Part shown: piece by piece, positions 13,034 to 23,264 of the stretch
Layout of the letters: each line of letters starts with the position of its first letter
Numbering within the stretch: the first letter of the stretch is position 1
Source: Engraulis encrasicolus
Taxonomy: Eukaryota > Chordata > Actinopteri > Clupeiformes > Engraulidae
Length of the DNA stretch: 64,000 bases
Direction of reading: 5' to 3'
Assembly (NCBI RefSeq): GCF_034702125.1
Contig: NC_085876.1
Location: forward strand, 372,001-436,000
The notes under the pieces: generated by a model
The model's database searches: none
What the model was told of the DNA's origin: nothing
Seen by the model: the letters and a program-made list of their open reading frames with translations, nothing else
Position numbers and translations under genes: made by a program

Positions 13034-13890
13034 CTGGATAATCTGAGGGAGTGTGGTGAGCTATTGAAGAATTAACGGTTCAGTACAGTAGATGAAGGTT
13101 GGATGAGGGTGATGAGAGTGGAGTGGAGGGATCAGAAAGTGCCTGACGACATTGTATTCAACACCGCTGGAAAACGGTCGATAAGCCCGGACACGTCGGA
13201 TGAAGAATATGTACACGGGCTCATGTTCTGGCAAAGTTTAGAGGTACAAATAAAAGGATATTTGGAGCGGTTGCCAAAAGGATGAGTGAGAAAAAGATGG
13301 ATATATAAGATGGATTTATAAAACATTTTATCCTTGCCTGGTCTTTTATTTTTTATGCTTTATATGTATATTCCTTTCTTTTTAAAACACCCCTTTGATG
13401 ACAATTCATACTAACTCTCATAGCCTCTTCCTTTCTTTTACGTCCACCTTCCTATTTCTTAGTATATTTTTTGTATCTTATGTTCCAATCAAGGTATGTG
13501 AATTATTTGTTGTTGTTTTTCTTACATGATATCAAGTAACACTATAGAATTCTAACATCGGTTTTCTGTATTCTGACTTAAAAATGTGTAATTATGTGTA
13601 GCTTTTATAAACATGCAATAAATCCACAGAAAGATTTAAGTTCTGTTCATTCTGCTTTACCACTGGAGTTGAGTATGAGACTCTGTAAGTCTCGTTTCAC
13701 CAAGTCTATGGGTGATGAGGGGGTAGGAATAGTTAAGGGTATAAAAAAAATGGGGAAAGTTATTCTTTTATATTCACTGATGTAGACTATTAACTGATAC
13801 AACATTGTTGTACCTTGTTTCAACTCTATTGTGCCAACAATGGGTCCTTGACACGTCGTCATAACAATAAAGACACTTTTATTCCAGATA
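13034..13890 (+). other. Possible spliced 3' UTR terminal exon of beta-catenin
   Basis: A good acceptor (pyrimidine-rich tract then tcctctccag) at 13033 is followed by unique, non-repeat sequence. An AATAAA polyadenylation signal lies at 13866-13871. The beta-catenin stop exon carries a UTR donor at about 9466, and human CTNNB1 also has a spliced 3' UTR, so the two sites could pair. A 60-codon frame at 13103-13285 matches nothing I know. This is an inference from signals only. Confidence 0.4.
13866..13871 (+). terminator. Polyadenylation signal AATAAA
   Basis: Canonical hexamer in unique sequence at the end of the proposed UTR exon, followed within 20 bases by a T-rich stretch (ACTTTTATTCC). 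It is the best candidate 3' end for the beta-catenin transcript. Confidence 0.45.
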
Positions 13891-13929
13891 TATTTTGAGT
13901 GTCCACTCCATCTTTTCTTTCTTTATATA

Positions 13930-14078
13930 TAGGGCAGGACAGTGGAGGAGAGACAGGAAATGAGTGGGGGGAGGGAGATGGGGAAAGATGGGCAAATGAC
14001 CCGGGTTGGAATGGAACCTAGGTCGCCGGCGTATCAACCCAGTGCCCTACCATCAGGACACGGCAGGGCCCACTTCAT
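13930..14078 (-). repeat. tRNA-derived SINE, family A
   Basis: On the minus strand it reads TGGGCCCTGCCGTGTCCTGA, with box B-like GGTTCCATTCC, then ACCCGGGTCATTTGCC and a pyrimidine-rich tail ending CTGTCCTGCCCTATATA. It is the same family as 14993-15142, in opposite orientation. Confidence 0.8.
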
Positions 14079-14214
14079 CTTTTCTTTTACAAATGTGACC
14101 ATCTTTAGTTTAGACTCACCACCTCTTACCATGCTAGCATAGGTAAGAGTACATAGTAAGGATGCAGTTTTGCATCTAATCATAAGTGCTGAATGGACGC
14201 TGTTCAATTTAAGA

Positions 14215-14830
14215 CATTCAAATCACTGCTGACACCTATACTACAGAGCTCCTCATAGCGAGACCACCTAAATGTAACATCTGTCTCTCGCCTTTGGTAA
14301 CGGCACCATCACTGAGAACCAAACCTTGGCGTCGTCTCCAATGCGAACTCATTTCAGCACTATATCAAGGCAGTAACGAAATCAGCCTTTTATCATCTGT
14401 GTAATATTGCAAAAATCTGAAACCTTAATTAATGCATTTGCTACATCTAGCACTACAAGTAGGCTTCAGCCAGTGCAAAAACGCTTCAGCTTGGGTTTTG
14501 ACAAAGGGCAAGAAGTTTGAACACATCTCGCCCTCCTAAGCTAGACCTGACTTTTTAAATTGTGTTGTTCGCTTACAGACCCCTACATGGAGTAGCACAT
14601 ACATGTCTTTCTGAGCTTCTTACACCTTATATACCAGCTCAGACTATGCGGTCCATGCATGCTGGTCTCCTGGCCATCCCAGAGGCGCAGAAGAAGTCAG
14701 TTGGCCAGAGGGCTTTCGCCTTAGGCGTTACCCTCCCTGTGGAATAATCTTCCCCTGAATGTTAGGCAATCTCTGAGATTTTCATTTATAGATTTTTGTT
14801 TTTAATGTTTTATTTTGTGTTTCTGAGCTT
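14215..14830 (+). mobile_element. Non-LTR retroposon fragment (L2-like reverse transcriptase C-terminus)
   Basis: Frameshifted remnants of the region after the reverse transcriptase domain: NLGVVSN, HYIKAVTKSAFYHLCNIAK, then PLHGVAHTCLSELLTPYIPA and QTMRSM, ending near LPVE/LWNNLP. These motifs are typical of the C-terminal part of L2-type LINE proteins in fish. It is 5' truncated with several frame breaks, so not active. Confidence 0.75.
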
Positions 14831-14992
14831 CTTACACCTTATACATGGGTTCTAGCGCGACACAACTCAACCTCTGATTATTGAAAACCGCTGTCGGTCA
14901 AAAAATTAGCTCATACGTTTGGCTGCCAGTGTCTTGCCCCTCCTCACAACATCATGTTTACAAACATTGTGAACCTGTGTATATACCAGCTG

Positions 14993-15142
14993 GCCCTGCC
15001 GTGGCCAACCACCTGTAGGGCACTCGCCTGCTATGCGGCTGACCCGGGTTCGATTCCCGGCCCGGGTCCTTTGCCGACCCCTCCCCGTCTCTCTCCCAAT
15101 TCGCTTCCTGTTCACCTCTCACACTGTCCTATCAAATAAACG
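14993..15142 (+). repeat. tRNA-derived SINE, family A (best copy)
   Basis: tRNA-related head GCCCTGCCGTGGCCAACCAC with box A-like TAGGGCACTCGCC and a strong box B GGTTCGATTCC, then a body with CCCGTCTCTCTCCCAATTCG and an AATAAA-like end. The head lacks a proper acceptor stem, so it is a SINE and not a tRNA gene. Confidence 0.85.
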
Positions 15143-15510
15143 TATATACCAGCTCAGACTCTGTGTTACCCTACCTGTGGAATAATCTTCCTCTGCATGT
15201 TGGGCAATCTCTGTTGAGATTTTCAAATACAGATTTTTGTTTTCAATTTATTACTGCAGGACTACTGTGGTCTGATTGTTAATTATTCATTCTTAAGTTG
15301 CCAAATCTTTTTTTGTTGTTCTTCTGTTTTTGCTATACTATTTTATTATTTAGCTCACTTAATTTAGCCTTCCTTGTTGGTTAATTTCCCAATCAATTTT
15401 ACTTAACTCATTTGATCTAATTATTTGTATTTATTTTATTTTATTGTTTTCACGTGTTTTGAGACCATGGTGTATGGTGATATTGCACTATAAACAACAA
15501 CAAATAGCCG
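15143..15510 (+). mobile_element. L2-like LINE 3' end fragment
   Basis: Repeats the end of the LINE at 14640-14790 (ACCAGCTCAGACTCTGTG, TGGAATAATCTTCCTCTGC), then continues into a 3' UTR with ATGGTGTATGGTGATATTGC and a CAACAACAAATA tail. The SINE at 14993 appears to have inserted between the two pieces or beside a duplicated fragment. 15511-16105 holds nothing recognised. Confidence 0.65.
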
Positions 15511-16109
15511 AAATGGACAATTCCATCCAAATTCTAAATGAAGCTGTAAGTTTTATTTTTTGATATAGCTGTTTGCCTCAACATTTTTTAAAGCACATTA
15601 ACATCTCAAAGTGCCTTCTTGCTAACTGTGAGATTGTGAGAAGCTAAACAATGTCCATAATGACTAGTTGATTGCATATTGCAGGTTTAACAACCTGTTT
15701 ATGGGCTGTAGCCTTTTCCTACCTGCACTAGAGCTGCGTCATTGACTGGTATGCACTGCCCTCAAGTGGACTGAACAAAAGCTTCAGTTTAATACCACTA
15801 TTAAGTAGGCTATACAGGTCTTACTGAAGGTATATAATATTCAAAATGTATTAAACAAATAACTGATTATTTTTAGTTTTAAAACATAGATTGCTTTTTG
15901 GCAAAAGATAAAGCTCGTCTTGCAGACATGTTTACAGCATAAGTAAGTGAATTAAAAATGACGGCCAATTTATAAATTATATTACACCAACTAGGCTGGT
16001 TCTGACAGATGTTCAATATAGTCAATATTGTGCCAAAAAGGCAAATTAATATCTGCCACAAACGATTGTTTGATCAGGCATACAAAATGTGATTTTTGGG
16101 AATAGTTAA

Positions 16110-16470
16110 AGGGACACTGTGCAGGAAATGGTCAAAAAAGGTACTGCAACTATGCTGCTTATTGAAATTGGGCTATCTATTGCCAAATTTGAGAGTTTTA
16201 CATGAAAGTTTACTAAGTGTTAAACAAATATTTTCTAGTATGTTCCAAGTTCAGCCATTTTTGCAGCTAAAAATGGCTATTTTTGGTAATTCAAAATGGC
16301 GGACCATGGAGAAGATCCCCCTTTTTATGTATGAAAAGTGTAATTTTTCCAGTCATAATGAATACTTAGAATTTGATGGTGGTGGTAAGTATTCATGAAA
16401 AAGGTAACATTAGTGAATGGGCAGCATGCATTCTGGAAATAAACAACTAAAAATCTCACACAGTGTCCCT
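16110..16470. mobile_element. TTAA-flanked MITE, best-preserved copy
   Basis: 361 bp between two TTAA sites (16106-16109 and 16471-16474), with terminal inverted repeats AGGGACACTGTG and CACAGTGTCCCT. It is in reverse orientation relative to 11992-12351. A 100-codon frame runs through it, but its peptide only reflects MITE sequence. Confidence 0.88.
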
Positions 16471-16699
16471 TTAAAGCCAAAGGTATATATTTTTTCACCA
16501 CATTACATCCAATGTGTTATGATCATGATAATGGATAACCTATGGTACACACGCTATGCAGCCTATAAGATGATTAAGCATCTAATGCTGAGGTGATGGT
16601 ATTTGGGGGGGTATTGAAATTTCGCTTGGGGCCCCCATAAAGGCTTGGGATGGCCCTGTGTTCTCTGATGTTAATGAACATCCACACACAGCATTGTCT

Positions 16700-16882
16700 C
16701 TCCCCCCCCCCTCCGCCTTTTATTTTAGGCCTACAACATCAAACCGGGGGCCTAGGCCTATACTAAGACACAGGTTCAGGAGTCAACCAGGTAAAGTTAA
16801 AGGGTAAATCATCAAATAGCAGAGGCTGGAGTCCTCATTTTCTTAAGACCCTCTCTGTTTAGCGACCCATTACTGTACCAAT
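16700..16882 (+). promoter_or_regulatory. Probable trak1 promoter / 5' UTR region
   Basis: The sequence becomes CpG-rich around 16870-17330, and the ATG sits in CAATATGGCGGCCGGC, which resembles the YY1 motif (AAGATGGCGGC) found at many vertebrate start sites. No TATA box was seen. The exact transcription start cannot be read from sequence. Confidence 0.4.
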
Positions 16883-16982
16883 ATGGCGGCCGGCGCTGGT
16901 ACATCCCCAGTCCCAGGTTGCCCGAGAGCGCAGGAGCAACGGGTCACGCTGACATCATACCTTCTCGAGCGACGTCAAAGAG
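16883..16982 (+). CDS. trak1: TRAK1 candidate exon 1 (start codon)
   Basis: Candidate first coding exon of trafficking kinesin protein 1. ATG GCG GCC opens a frame reading MAAGAGTSPVPGCPRAQEQR and on to LLERRQR, then one base of a split codon. A fair donor (AGAG then gtcagt) follows at 16983. Its phase 1 end fits the exon at 18628 exactly, giving a Glu codon and an uninterrupted frame into the conserved TRAK region. The residues do not match the human TRAK1 N-terminus I know (TRAK isoforms have several alternative first exons), so support is phase, CpG content and the ATGGCGGC context. An upstream or alternative first exon is possible. Confidence 0.5.
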
Positions 16983-17880
16983 GTCAGTGCGGAATTTCTT
17001 TACAGCTGCGCCGAGCGATGTGCAGGGGGGGAAAAAAATTCAAAACCACAGGATGAACTGTATCAGTGGTGGACCAAATAGCCTGATGCTGCAGCTGTAC
17101 CCGTTCTCCGTCCTGACAAGTTGTGCAACACCGTGGTTGTGCCAAGCGAGAGGACATTCTGGCACCAGGCATCATCTCAACCTTGCAAAGGACAATCGCG
17201 CGATCACGTTGTAAAGGAGGTGGTATCGTAGTTTACATCACCAAACTGCTGTTTGTCTGCATTTGATAAGATGACAATCTGAGTGCAACCGGATCAATAG
17301 AGAACAACAGACCGGCTAATTCTAAGTAAGCATAACCGCGGCAGGCTATGTTGTTTTACCTGTGATGATGAAGGACAATTGAGTGGGCCTGATGATTCCC
17401 TTTAGTGTGTAAGCTACAATAGCAAAAACCATTCGATAACGCTTTTGGATTGTGTGATGTCTGAACTTCCATTTTAGACCTAGGCTACATTTCTTGTGAG
17501 AATTGCCTTAATGATAATTACTATGATGAAAGGCATCAACGCGCATTTTAGACACACCCATTCCGATCGCATCGTCACTGACCGTAGGCTACATGAGGCA
17601 TTTTAGACACACCTCTGGTTTGAGTGGTTGTGGCTGTGGTTGGCCTAGTTACGGTCCTGATCATCTCTCATCCAAAATGACCTGTCTGTCTCTGGGCTCC
17701 GTGTCAGGAACGCTACTTTTAAATCGTGAAGTGTTTATAAGTTCTTGCTGTGCTATGAGATCCCAGCTCTTATTTTCATTTTTTTCATTCATCCTTTATT
17801 TAGTCAGGATTGTCCCATTGAGACTAGAGTCTCTTCTGCCAGGGAGTCCTGGTAATGTGAATGTTCATGTGAATGATATG
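16983..17880. other. trak1 intron 1, first part
   Basis: CpG-rich up to about 17330 and then ordinary intron. A 98-codon frame at 16918-17214 overlaps exon 1 in another frame and has no conserved features. I see no repeat element here. Confidence 0.5.
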
Positions 17881-17886
17881 AGATGA

Positions 17887-18190
17887 GTCATGGGTGAGCG
17901 GTTAGGGCGTCAGACTTGCATCCCAGAGGTTGCCGGTTCGACTCCCGGCCCGCCAGGTTGGTGGGGGGAGTAATCAACCAGTGCTCTCCCCCATCCTCCT
18001 CCATGACTGAGGTACCCTGAGCATGGTACCGTCCCACCGCACTGCTCCCCATGGGGTGCCACTGAGGGCTGCCCCCTTGCGGGTGAGGCATAAATGCAAT
18101 TTCGTTGTGTGCAGTGTGCAGTGTTCACTTGTGTGCTGTGGAGTGCTGTGTCACAATGACAATGGGAGTTGGAGTTTCCCAATGGGCTTT
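17887..18190 (+). repeat. tRNA-derived SINE, family B
   Basis: Head with box A-like GGGTGAGCGGTTAGGGCGTC and box B GGTTCGACTCC. The body contains CCATGACTGAGGTACCCTGA and GGGTGCCACTGAGGGCTGCC, and the end has CAATGGGAGTTGGAGTTTCC. A reverse copy lies at 26905-27183, so trak1 exon 2 is bracketed by inverted SINEs. Confidence 0.88.
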
Positions 18191-18627
18191 CACTTTCATG
18201 AGGGAGTGATCCTAGTAGACGAATGCCTTGTAGGCCTAGTACAAGTACAAGTTAACCTTCTTGTACTGTATCCAATCCATGGGGTGGGTTAGGCCTACTA
18301 ACATTCCACGTCACACTCTGCTAGTTAGCCTCCCAAAAGCAGCATGGGATGTCTACTGTATGTATAGTGGTATGCAATTTTGTTGGTGCTGTTGATGGGA
18401 ACTGCAACTTGAATCCAGGCTTCCTGATCCTAAGGCGCCAAACTTGCCCTGACCACGACACCAAAGAGCCAGGCTCATTGGCCCATTCAGAGCACAGCAC
18501 ACCCACAAGTCAGTACTGTATGCCAGCCTGTCTTTCTGTTCTTCTTTCCTCACACACCTCTAGGATATGATTTGAGAAGGGGCCAAGCTGGCTGCACATG
18601 ATTCTGAGCGAAGAACGTCCCTTGCAG

Positions 18628-18738
18628 AACCACCCCAGCTGAGCTCCACCCTCGAGGAACAGTATGTGAGTGAGGCGGCGGAACCGGAACCGGATCCCTT
18701 GCCGGACCACGGCTACCGGGACGCGGAGACCATCACTG
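18628..18738 (+). CDS. trak1: TRAK1 exon 2
   Basis: Reads (E)PPQLSSTLEEQYVSEAAEPE and then PDPLPDHGYRDAETIT plus one base of the Asp codon that starts the conserved DVCNSTEL block. The end resembles the TRAK2 N-terminus (DSESITDVCS), which supports it as a genuine TRAK exon. Acceptor choice: the stronger site cctctag at 18563 would bring an in-frame TGA in the phase set by exon 1, so the weaker cccttgcag at 18627 is preferred. The donor is TG then gttagt. The segment is acidic and low in complexity, upstream of the coiled coil. The exon body is well supported; its 5' edge is less certain. Confidence 0.78.
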
Positions 18739-20050
18739 GTTAGTCCACTTGATGTCTTGGCCAGGTCTTTGGGGAGTGTCGGTGCGATTTGCCGGGGGGG
18801 ATGGGAGGGATTATCTCTGGTTTTTATCTCTGCTGGAAAAATATCATCGCCAATAGGCCTATCAAAATAAACTAACAAAAATGTTGACATGACAGGCATG
18901 TTGTGACCGTTTTTTGCAGTCTACATTGCACTCACTTTCAAAATTGCCCGACGTGGTGGAATCTTTCATGTTCACGGAAGTCCCCGACTCCGGCAAATAG
19001 CCTATGCAACAAAGTTCTACGGGAATTACTCACCTATCGCTAATGCAAACGACCTGCGAAAATGAAACGCCAAAGCAGCATTTCTTCCTTTTTTGGTGGA
19101 CCATCAAGTAGGCCTAAGGGTTAACGTTCGGCGAGAAGGTCGCTACCGTGGAATAGCAGCACGACAGAGAGAATCTTTAGACCCCGACGCGGAGCGGAGG
19201 GGTCTTGTTCTCTCTGAAGTGCTGCTATTCCACAAAGCGACCGACTCGCCGAAAGTTAACCCGCTTATTATATGGATATACTTAAATGATTCACACATGG
19301 CGGGGACATTTCTTTAGGCCTATTTAATGTTAAGATTGTTGCTGCGCAAAACAAAACAGTGCCGTTGTGGAACACCGCTAGGCAACAGCTAGGTAGCCAG
19401 GACAACAGGTGTTGTCTATCACAGCAGCTGATTAGAGTCTTGTTGAAAAGTCGCTTTAGCAGTGAAAAGTCTTGTTGCCATTGACAGCAGTCTGTTATAG
19501 ACCAACCCGTCCGTTATCGAAAAATAACAGACGTGCGAACGTTGGGGAGCCCCGTTGAAATGAATGGAGCATTCGACCGATGACGTCACACCATATAATA
19601 AATAAAAAATAACTGACCCCCAACTAGTAGGCTAGGCTAGTGCCTAGGCGCATTGCAAGCACATCGTCAGTGGGGCAGCAAATGAAAACGTTAAAAAAGA
19701 CATTCGGTTTGAAATACTTTTGCTTCCACTCCCGACTGTTCTTTGAGTGGCTATGCAAAAAGACACACCAACAGTAGACAGATGTTGCGACAGGCGTCCT
19801 GTACTGATCACTTTTCTCGGAGTTGAGGAGATGCGCCTTGCGCCCTCTCACTAATTGATGAGGTGCTGTATTTGGATGCAGAATGCAAATGGCTAAAAAG
19901 CAGGTGCTCAGGAGGTGCTTTAAAACGGAGCAGAAAAGTTGAATTAATGCATCACAATGAAATAAAAGACTGCAAAAGGTCGGAATTAACTAAGCCACTG
20001 GAACTAAACCAAAAGTCATCTGTGTGCAAAAGTGCGTCCTGGCAAATGTG
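18739..20050. other. trak1 intron 2, first part with GC-rich hairpin
   Basis: Contains a long imperfect hairpin (19118-19162 pairing with 19219-19262) in a CpG-rich block, plus CAACAGCTAGGTAGCC and similar unique sequence. No exon recognised. Confidence 0.5.
19118..19262. repeat. Inverted repeat, 45-bp arms
   Basis: GGGTTAACGTTCGGCGAG on the left pairs with CTCGCCGAAAGTTAACCC on the right, and GTGGAATAGCAGCAC with GTGCTGCTATTCCAC. The loop is about 56 bp. It is probably the core of a decayed DNA element. Confidence 0.8.
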
Positions 20051-20058
20051 ATCCGAAC

Positions 20059-20413
20059 TAGAGCATGACACGGGAGTGGATTTTCACTCCCGTCCCATCC
20101 CGGTCCCAGAAAAAAAATCCCATCCCGGACTGGAGTAAAAGAAACAAATCCCATCCCGTCCCGTCCTGAAAAGAATGTTTCCCAATCCTGCCCACTCCCA
20201 CTCAAAATCAATCCCACTCCCGTTTCATAGGCTTTTTTAATGAAAATATAAGCGAGCATTCCCGCTCTCATTCATTTTTATTCCCGCTCCTGCCCGCTCC
20301 CATTCATCTTTATTCCTGCTCCTGCCCGCTCCCGTTCATCTTTAAAATTTTGACTCCCATCCCGCGGGAATCCCGCAGGACCCGCGGGAATTCCTGAAAA
20401 ATGTCATCCTCTA
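20059..20413. mobile_element. hAT-type non-autonomous element with 8-bp target duplication
   Basis: Identical 8-bp flanks ATCCGAAC at 20051-20058 and 20414-20421. Ends are TAGAGCATGACACGGG and ATGTCATCCTCTA. The interior is a low-complexity CCCGTCCCATCCCG-type series plus TCCCGCGGGAATCCCGC. An 8-bp duplication is diagnostic of hAT transposition. No transposase. Confidence 0.88.
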
Positions 20414-20421
20414 ATCCGAAC

Positions 20422-21194
20422 CCAACCGAATATAGGCTACGCTGTTTAGGAAGGGAGATGCTTGAAAACGGAGCATAAAAGGATTGTACGTGCACCACTA
20501 GCAAATGGAAGACCCCAACAGGTAGGCATGAACTAAGCTACTTGAATTAAGACTACGGTAGGAAACCTGTGTGCAAACGTGCGTAGTTGCCATCAGGAAA
20601 ACTGACATTTTTCAAGTAGGCTATTTCTGTCTGCACGTTAGACTATGAAACCGTTGGGCCTTGATCGTAAATCTGGCGAGTGTCAAGGCAGACGGATTGG
20701 GTGGAGTAGCGCCTGAACATGCAATGAATTTGTATGACCCGACTAAAAGTTTGTAGAAAGTTGCAACGCATGAGGACGACACGTTGAAGTAGCCCCCTCT
20801 TACACTCGGTGGGTATTTCTAGGGTTAGTGCGCTGAAGTGTCTTTGGCACATGAATTGTAGCCTACAAATATTCCCCCATGGCGATTTCAGTGTAACATT
20901 TTTGCGCAAGAGATGTCCAACTGCATTACAAAAAACCTCTCAATGAAGATGTTGTCTTAGTGTCCGTGTTGGGAAAAAACAAAACAAAAACACCTTGCCC
21001 CCTTGTTTTTGACTGCATTAAGTGCTATTCATTTGGTATCATCCAATATTGAGCTGTTAGTCGTGTTAACTTCATTTTGTGACGTCACGTTTCATGAAGA
21101 AAAAAAACATCCCCCCCTCTGTTTTTTTGACAAATCGCACCCTGGGCATACCTCTGGCAGATGGGCGCAACTGAATTTGTGCGTGCATTTGTGC
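20422..21194. other. trak1 intron 2, no feature seen
   Basis: I see no element boundary or exon. An 88-codon minus-strand frame (20643-20909) has no conserved motif. Confidence 0.45.
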
Positions 21195-21202
21195 ATGTAG
21201 AC

Positions 21203-22429
21203 CAGTGTTGGGAGTAACTCGTTACAAAAGTAACTAATTACTGTAATGCATTACCTTTTTGAGTAACGCAGTAATGTAACTGATTACAGGGGGAAAAATC
21301 GGTAATATGTCCTCGTTACAATGCAAGTAACTTGCACATTACAACACATTTTTTTCACCTAAATTTTGTGTGGGTGTTTTGTTTTCTTTATACAATGTTC
21401 GCGGATCACCGCGATATCAGCTATTGCCTACGATAGCCTACGTCCGCGCAGAGATTTTAAAGTTTCACGCAGAACATTGCTTCCTCTTTCACGCTTCGTC
21501 TCTCGAAATGGCAGGCTGACAAAGGATGACCGATCCAGAAGATCCAGCTTGCTCGTTTTCAAGATGGGTATATGCCCACTACTTTGACTCCATTGAAAAT
21601 AAGGACGGCAAGAACATAAAGTTAAAGGCACACTGTACTTGAAACCCAAACCGCTTTCCACGTCGAAAAACAGTAGCCTATAAACAATTTGACGATTTGA
21701 AGAGGTGCCATAGCACCACCAAATTAGTCAGGAAAGGAGGGGATGCATCCCATTCGCACGAGACAGGGACACGGCAGGGTAGGCTATCCGACGGGGGGGA
21801 TGAGTACGTTGCACCCCCCTCACTTTTGTTCAACTAAACATAACTAAAATTGAAATAAATCAATTTGAAATAAAATATTATAGGCCTCTTGGCTCATTAA
21901 TGCTTATTATATTTCATTGTAGCTTCAGCTGTACTTATCAAGCCTCAACTCCACTATCGTCCTTGTCATTGTTCAACAACGTTTATGACAAAATCTGGCG
22001 CATGTGGGGGGTTGGGGGGTCGGACATAAAAAAAAAAAATTAAAAAAAAAAAATTAAAAAAAAAAAAAAAATCCGACCGGACGATGACCAAACCTGACAA
22101 CCAACCGGAACCACACTTTTATTTTTCTTAGGCCTTATTGTATGTGGGTAAGACGCAATTCCTGAAAATGTTGGTTTTCAGTCTGCAGGCTTCCAAAACG
22201 ACTTGTGGATGGCAGGTGAAAGTCATGCCACCTTATAGATTTGCACTGTAGATTGCCAAATCCTTATTTCCAGTCATTTTGGCTAAAGTAACTAAAAGTA
22301 ATGCAAAAGTAGTGTAATGCCTTACTTTATAAAAAAAAAGGAATGCTGTAATGTAAGGCATTACTTTTAAATGAAAGTAACATGTAATAAGTAGTGAATT
22401 ACAGTTTTTGAGTAACTTTCCCAACAGTG
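21203..22429. mobile_element. hAT-type element, 1.2 kb, with perfect 8-bp target duplication
   Basis: Flanked by ATGTAGAC at 21195-21202 and 22430-22437. Ends CAGTGTTGGGAGTAACTC and CCCAACAGTG (with GAGTAACTTT inside) are the fish hAT CAGTGTTGGGA type. Subterminal AAGTAATG and TAATGCATTAC repeats, a central poly-A block (22028-22071) and no transposase motif mark it as non-autonomous. Confidence 0.9.
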
Positions 22430-22437
22430 ATGTAGAC

Positions 22438-23264
22438 ATGGTCGAGATGATCTGTTGCAGTTCAATTCCAGCCTCAGAACGGGGAAGAAAGGTTATTAAA
22501 ATGACTTTGAATATGGCATGGCTGTTGGTGCCAGAAGGGCTTAGTTTGAATATTTCAGAAACTACTGATCTACTAGGATACTATCATGCTATGTATTACA
22601 TTATGTGCTGGAGACGGCTTTACACAGTGGTTAGACTCTAACATCATCAATGCAAGATCTTGATGAAACATTACTGCAAGACTAGATAGAAATAAACCTT
22701 GCATGTATATTATGGGTAGTTGACGTTTAAGGGCGTAACGCAACTAAAAAACAAAAAAAGTTATGCGAATTCCTGAAAAAAAGGATGGGAAAAATTGGAG
22801 GGAAAAATGAAGAAAATAGAGCTCTTGGTGGTCCGTGGAATTTCGCCTAATTTTTGCCATTCTTGGGAAAATGTGCCCTGTGGTGTGACATACTTGGTGT
22901 GATATTTATGTAAGATACAATAAAATTATTTATTATTTTAATTATTATTATATCCCCCATGCTCTTTGTACTATTGTTCCTTTAACCCCCACCCCACACA
23001 CACACTACTACGCACCCTCACCCCCACCCACACACGTCATTGTACAGCCAGACAACTGTGTTTCACTGCATGGCTTCATCTCCTGGTATAGTATCCTTAT
23101 ATCCTTGCATGATACATGAAAAACAAGTAAGGATTGAGTAACACATTGTATAAGCATGTCACACCGAAGGACATGAAGTCACACCATAGGAAATTCACTG
23201 CATTGTGGCCATTTTAACCCTTTTGTATACATGACTCTTAGCTCATGCTAACTAGATAATATAT
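22438..23264. other. trak1 intron 2, scattered short repeats
   Basis: Variants of GTCACACCACAGGACAT recur at about 22878 (reverse), 23158, 23178, 24437, 24645 and 25351, on both sides of the LINE remnant. They may be parts of one older repeat split by the LINE. No exon. Confidence 0.4.

Noticed and set aside
13103..13285. 60-codon frame as a separate small gene
   Set aside because: No recognisable motif or splice context; better explained as part of a possible 3' UTR exon.
15030..15065. tRNA gene suggested by a strong box B
   Set aside because: The 5' half does not form acceptor and D stems, and the sequence continues into a family A SINE body found elsewhere in the window.
16096..16398. 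100-codon open frame
   Set aside because: It lies wholly within a TTAA-flanked MITE and is disrupted in all other copies.
9436..16882. ULK4, expected between CTNNB1 and TRAK1 from human gene order
   Set aside because: No kinase or HEAT-repeat exon was seen in the interval; it is filled with mobile elements.
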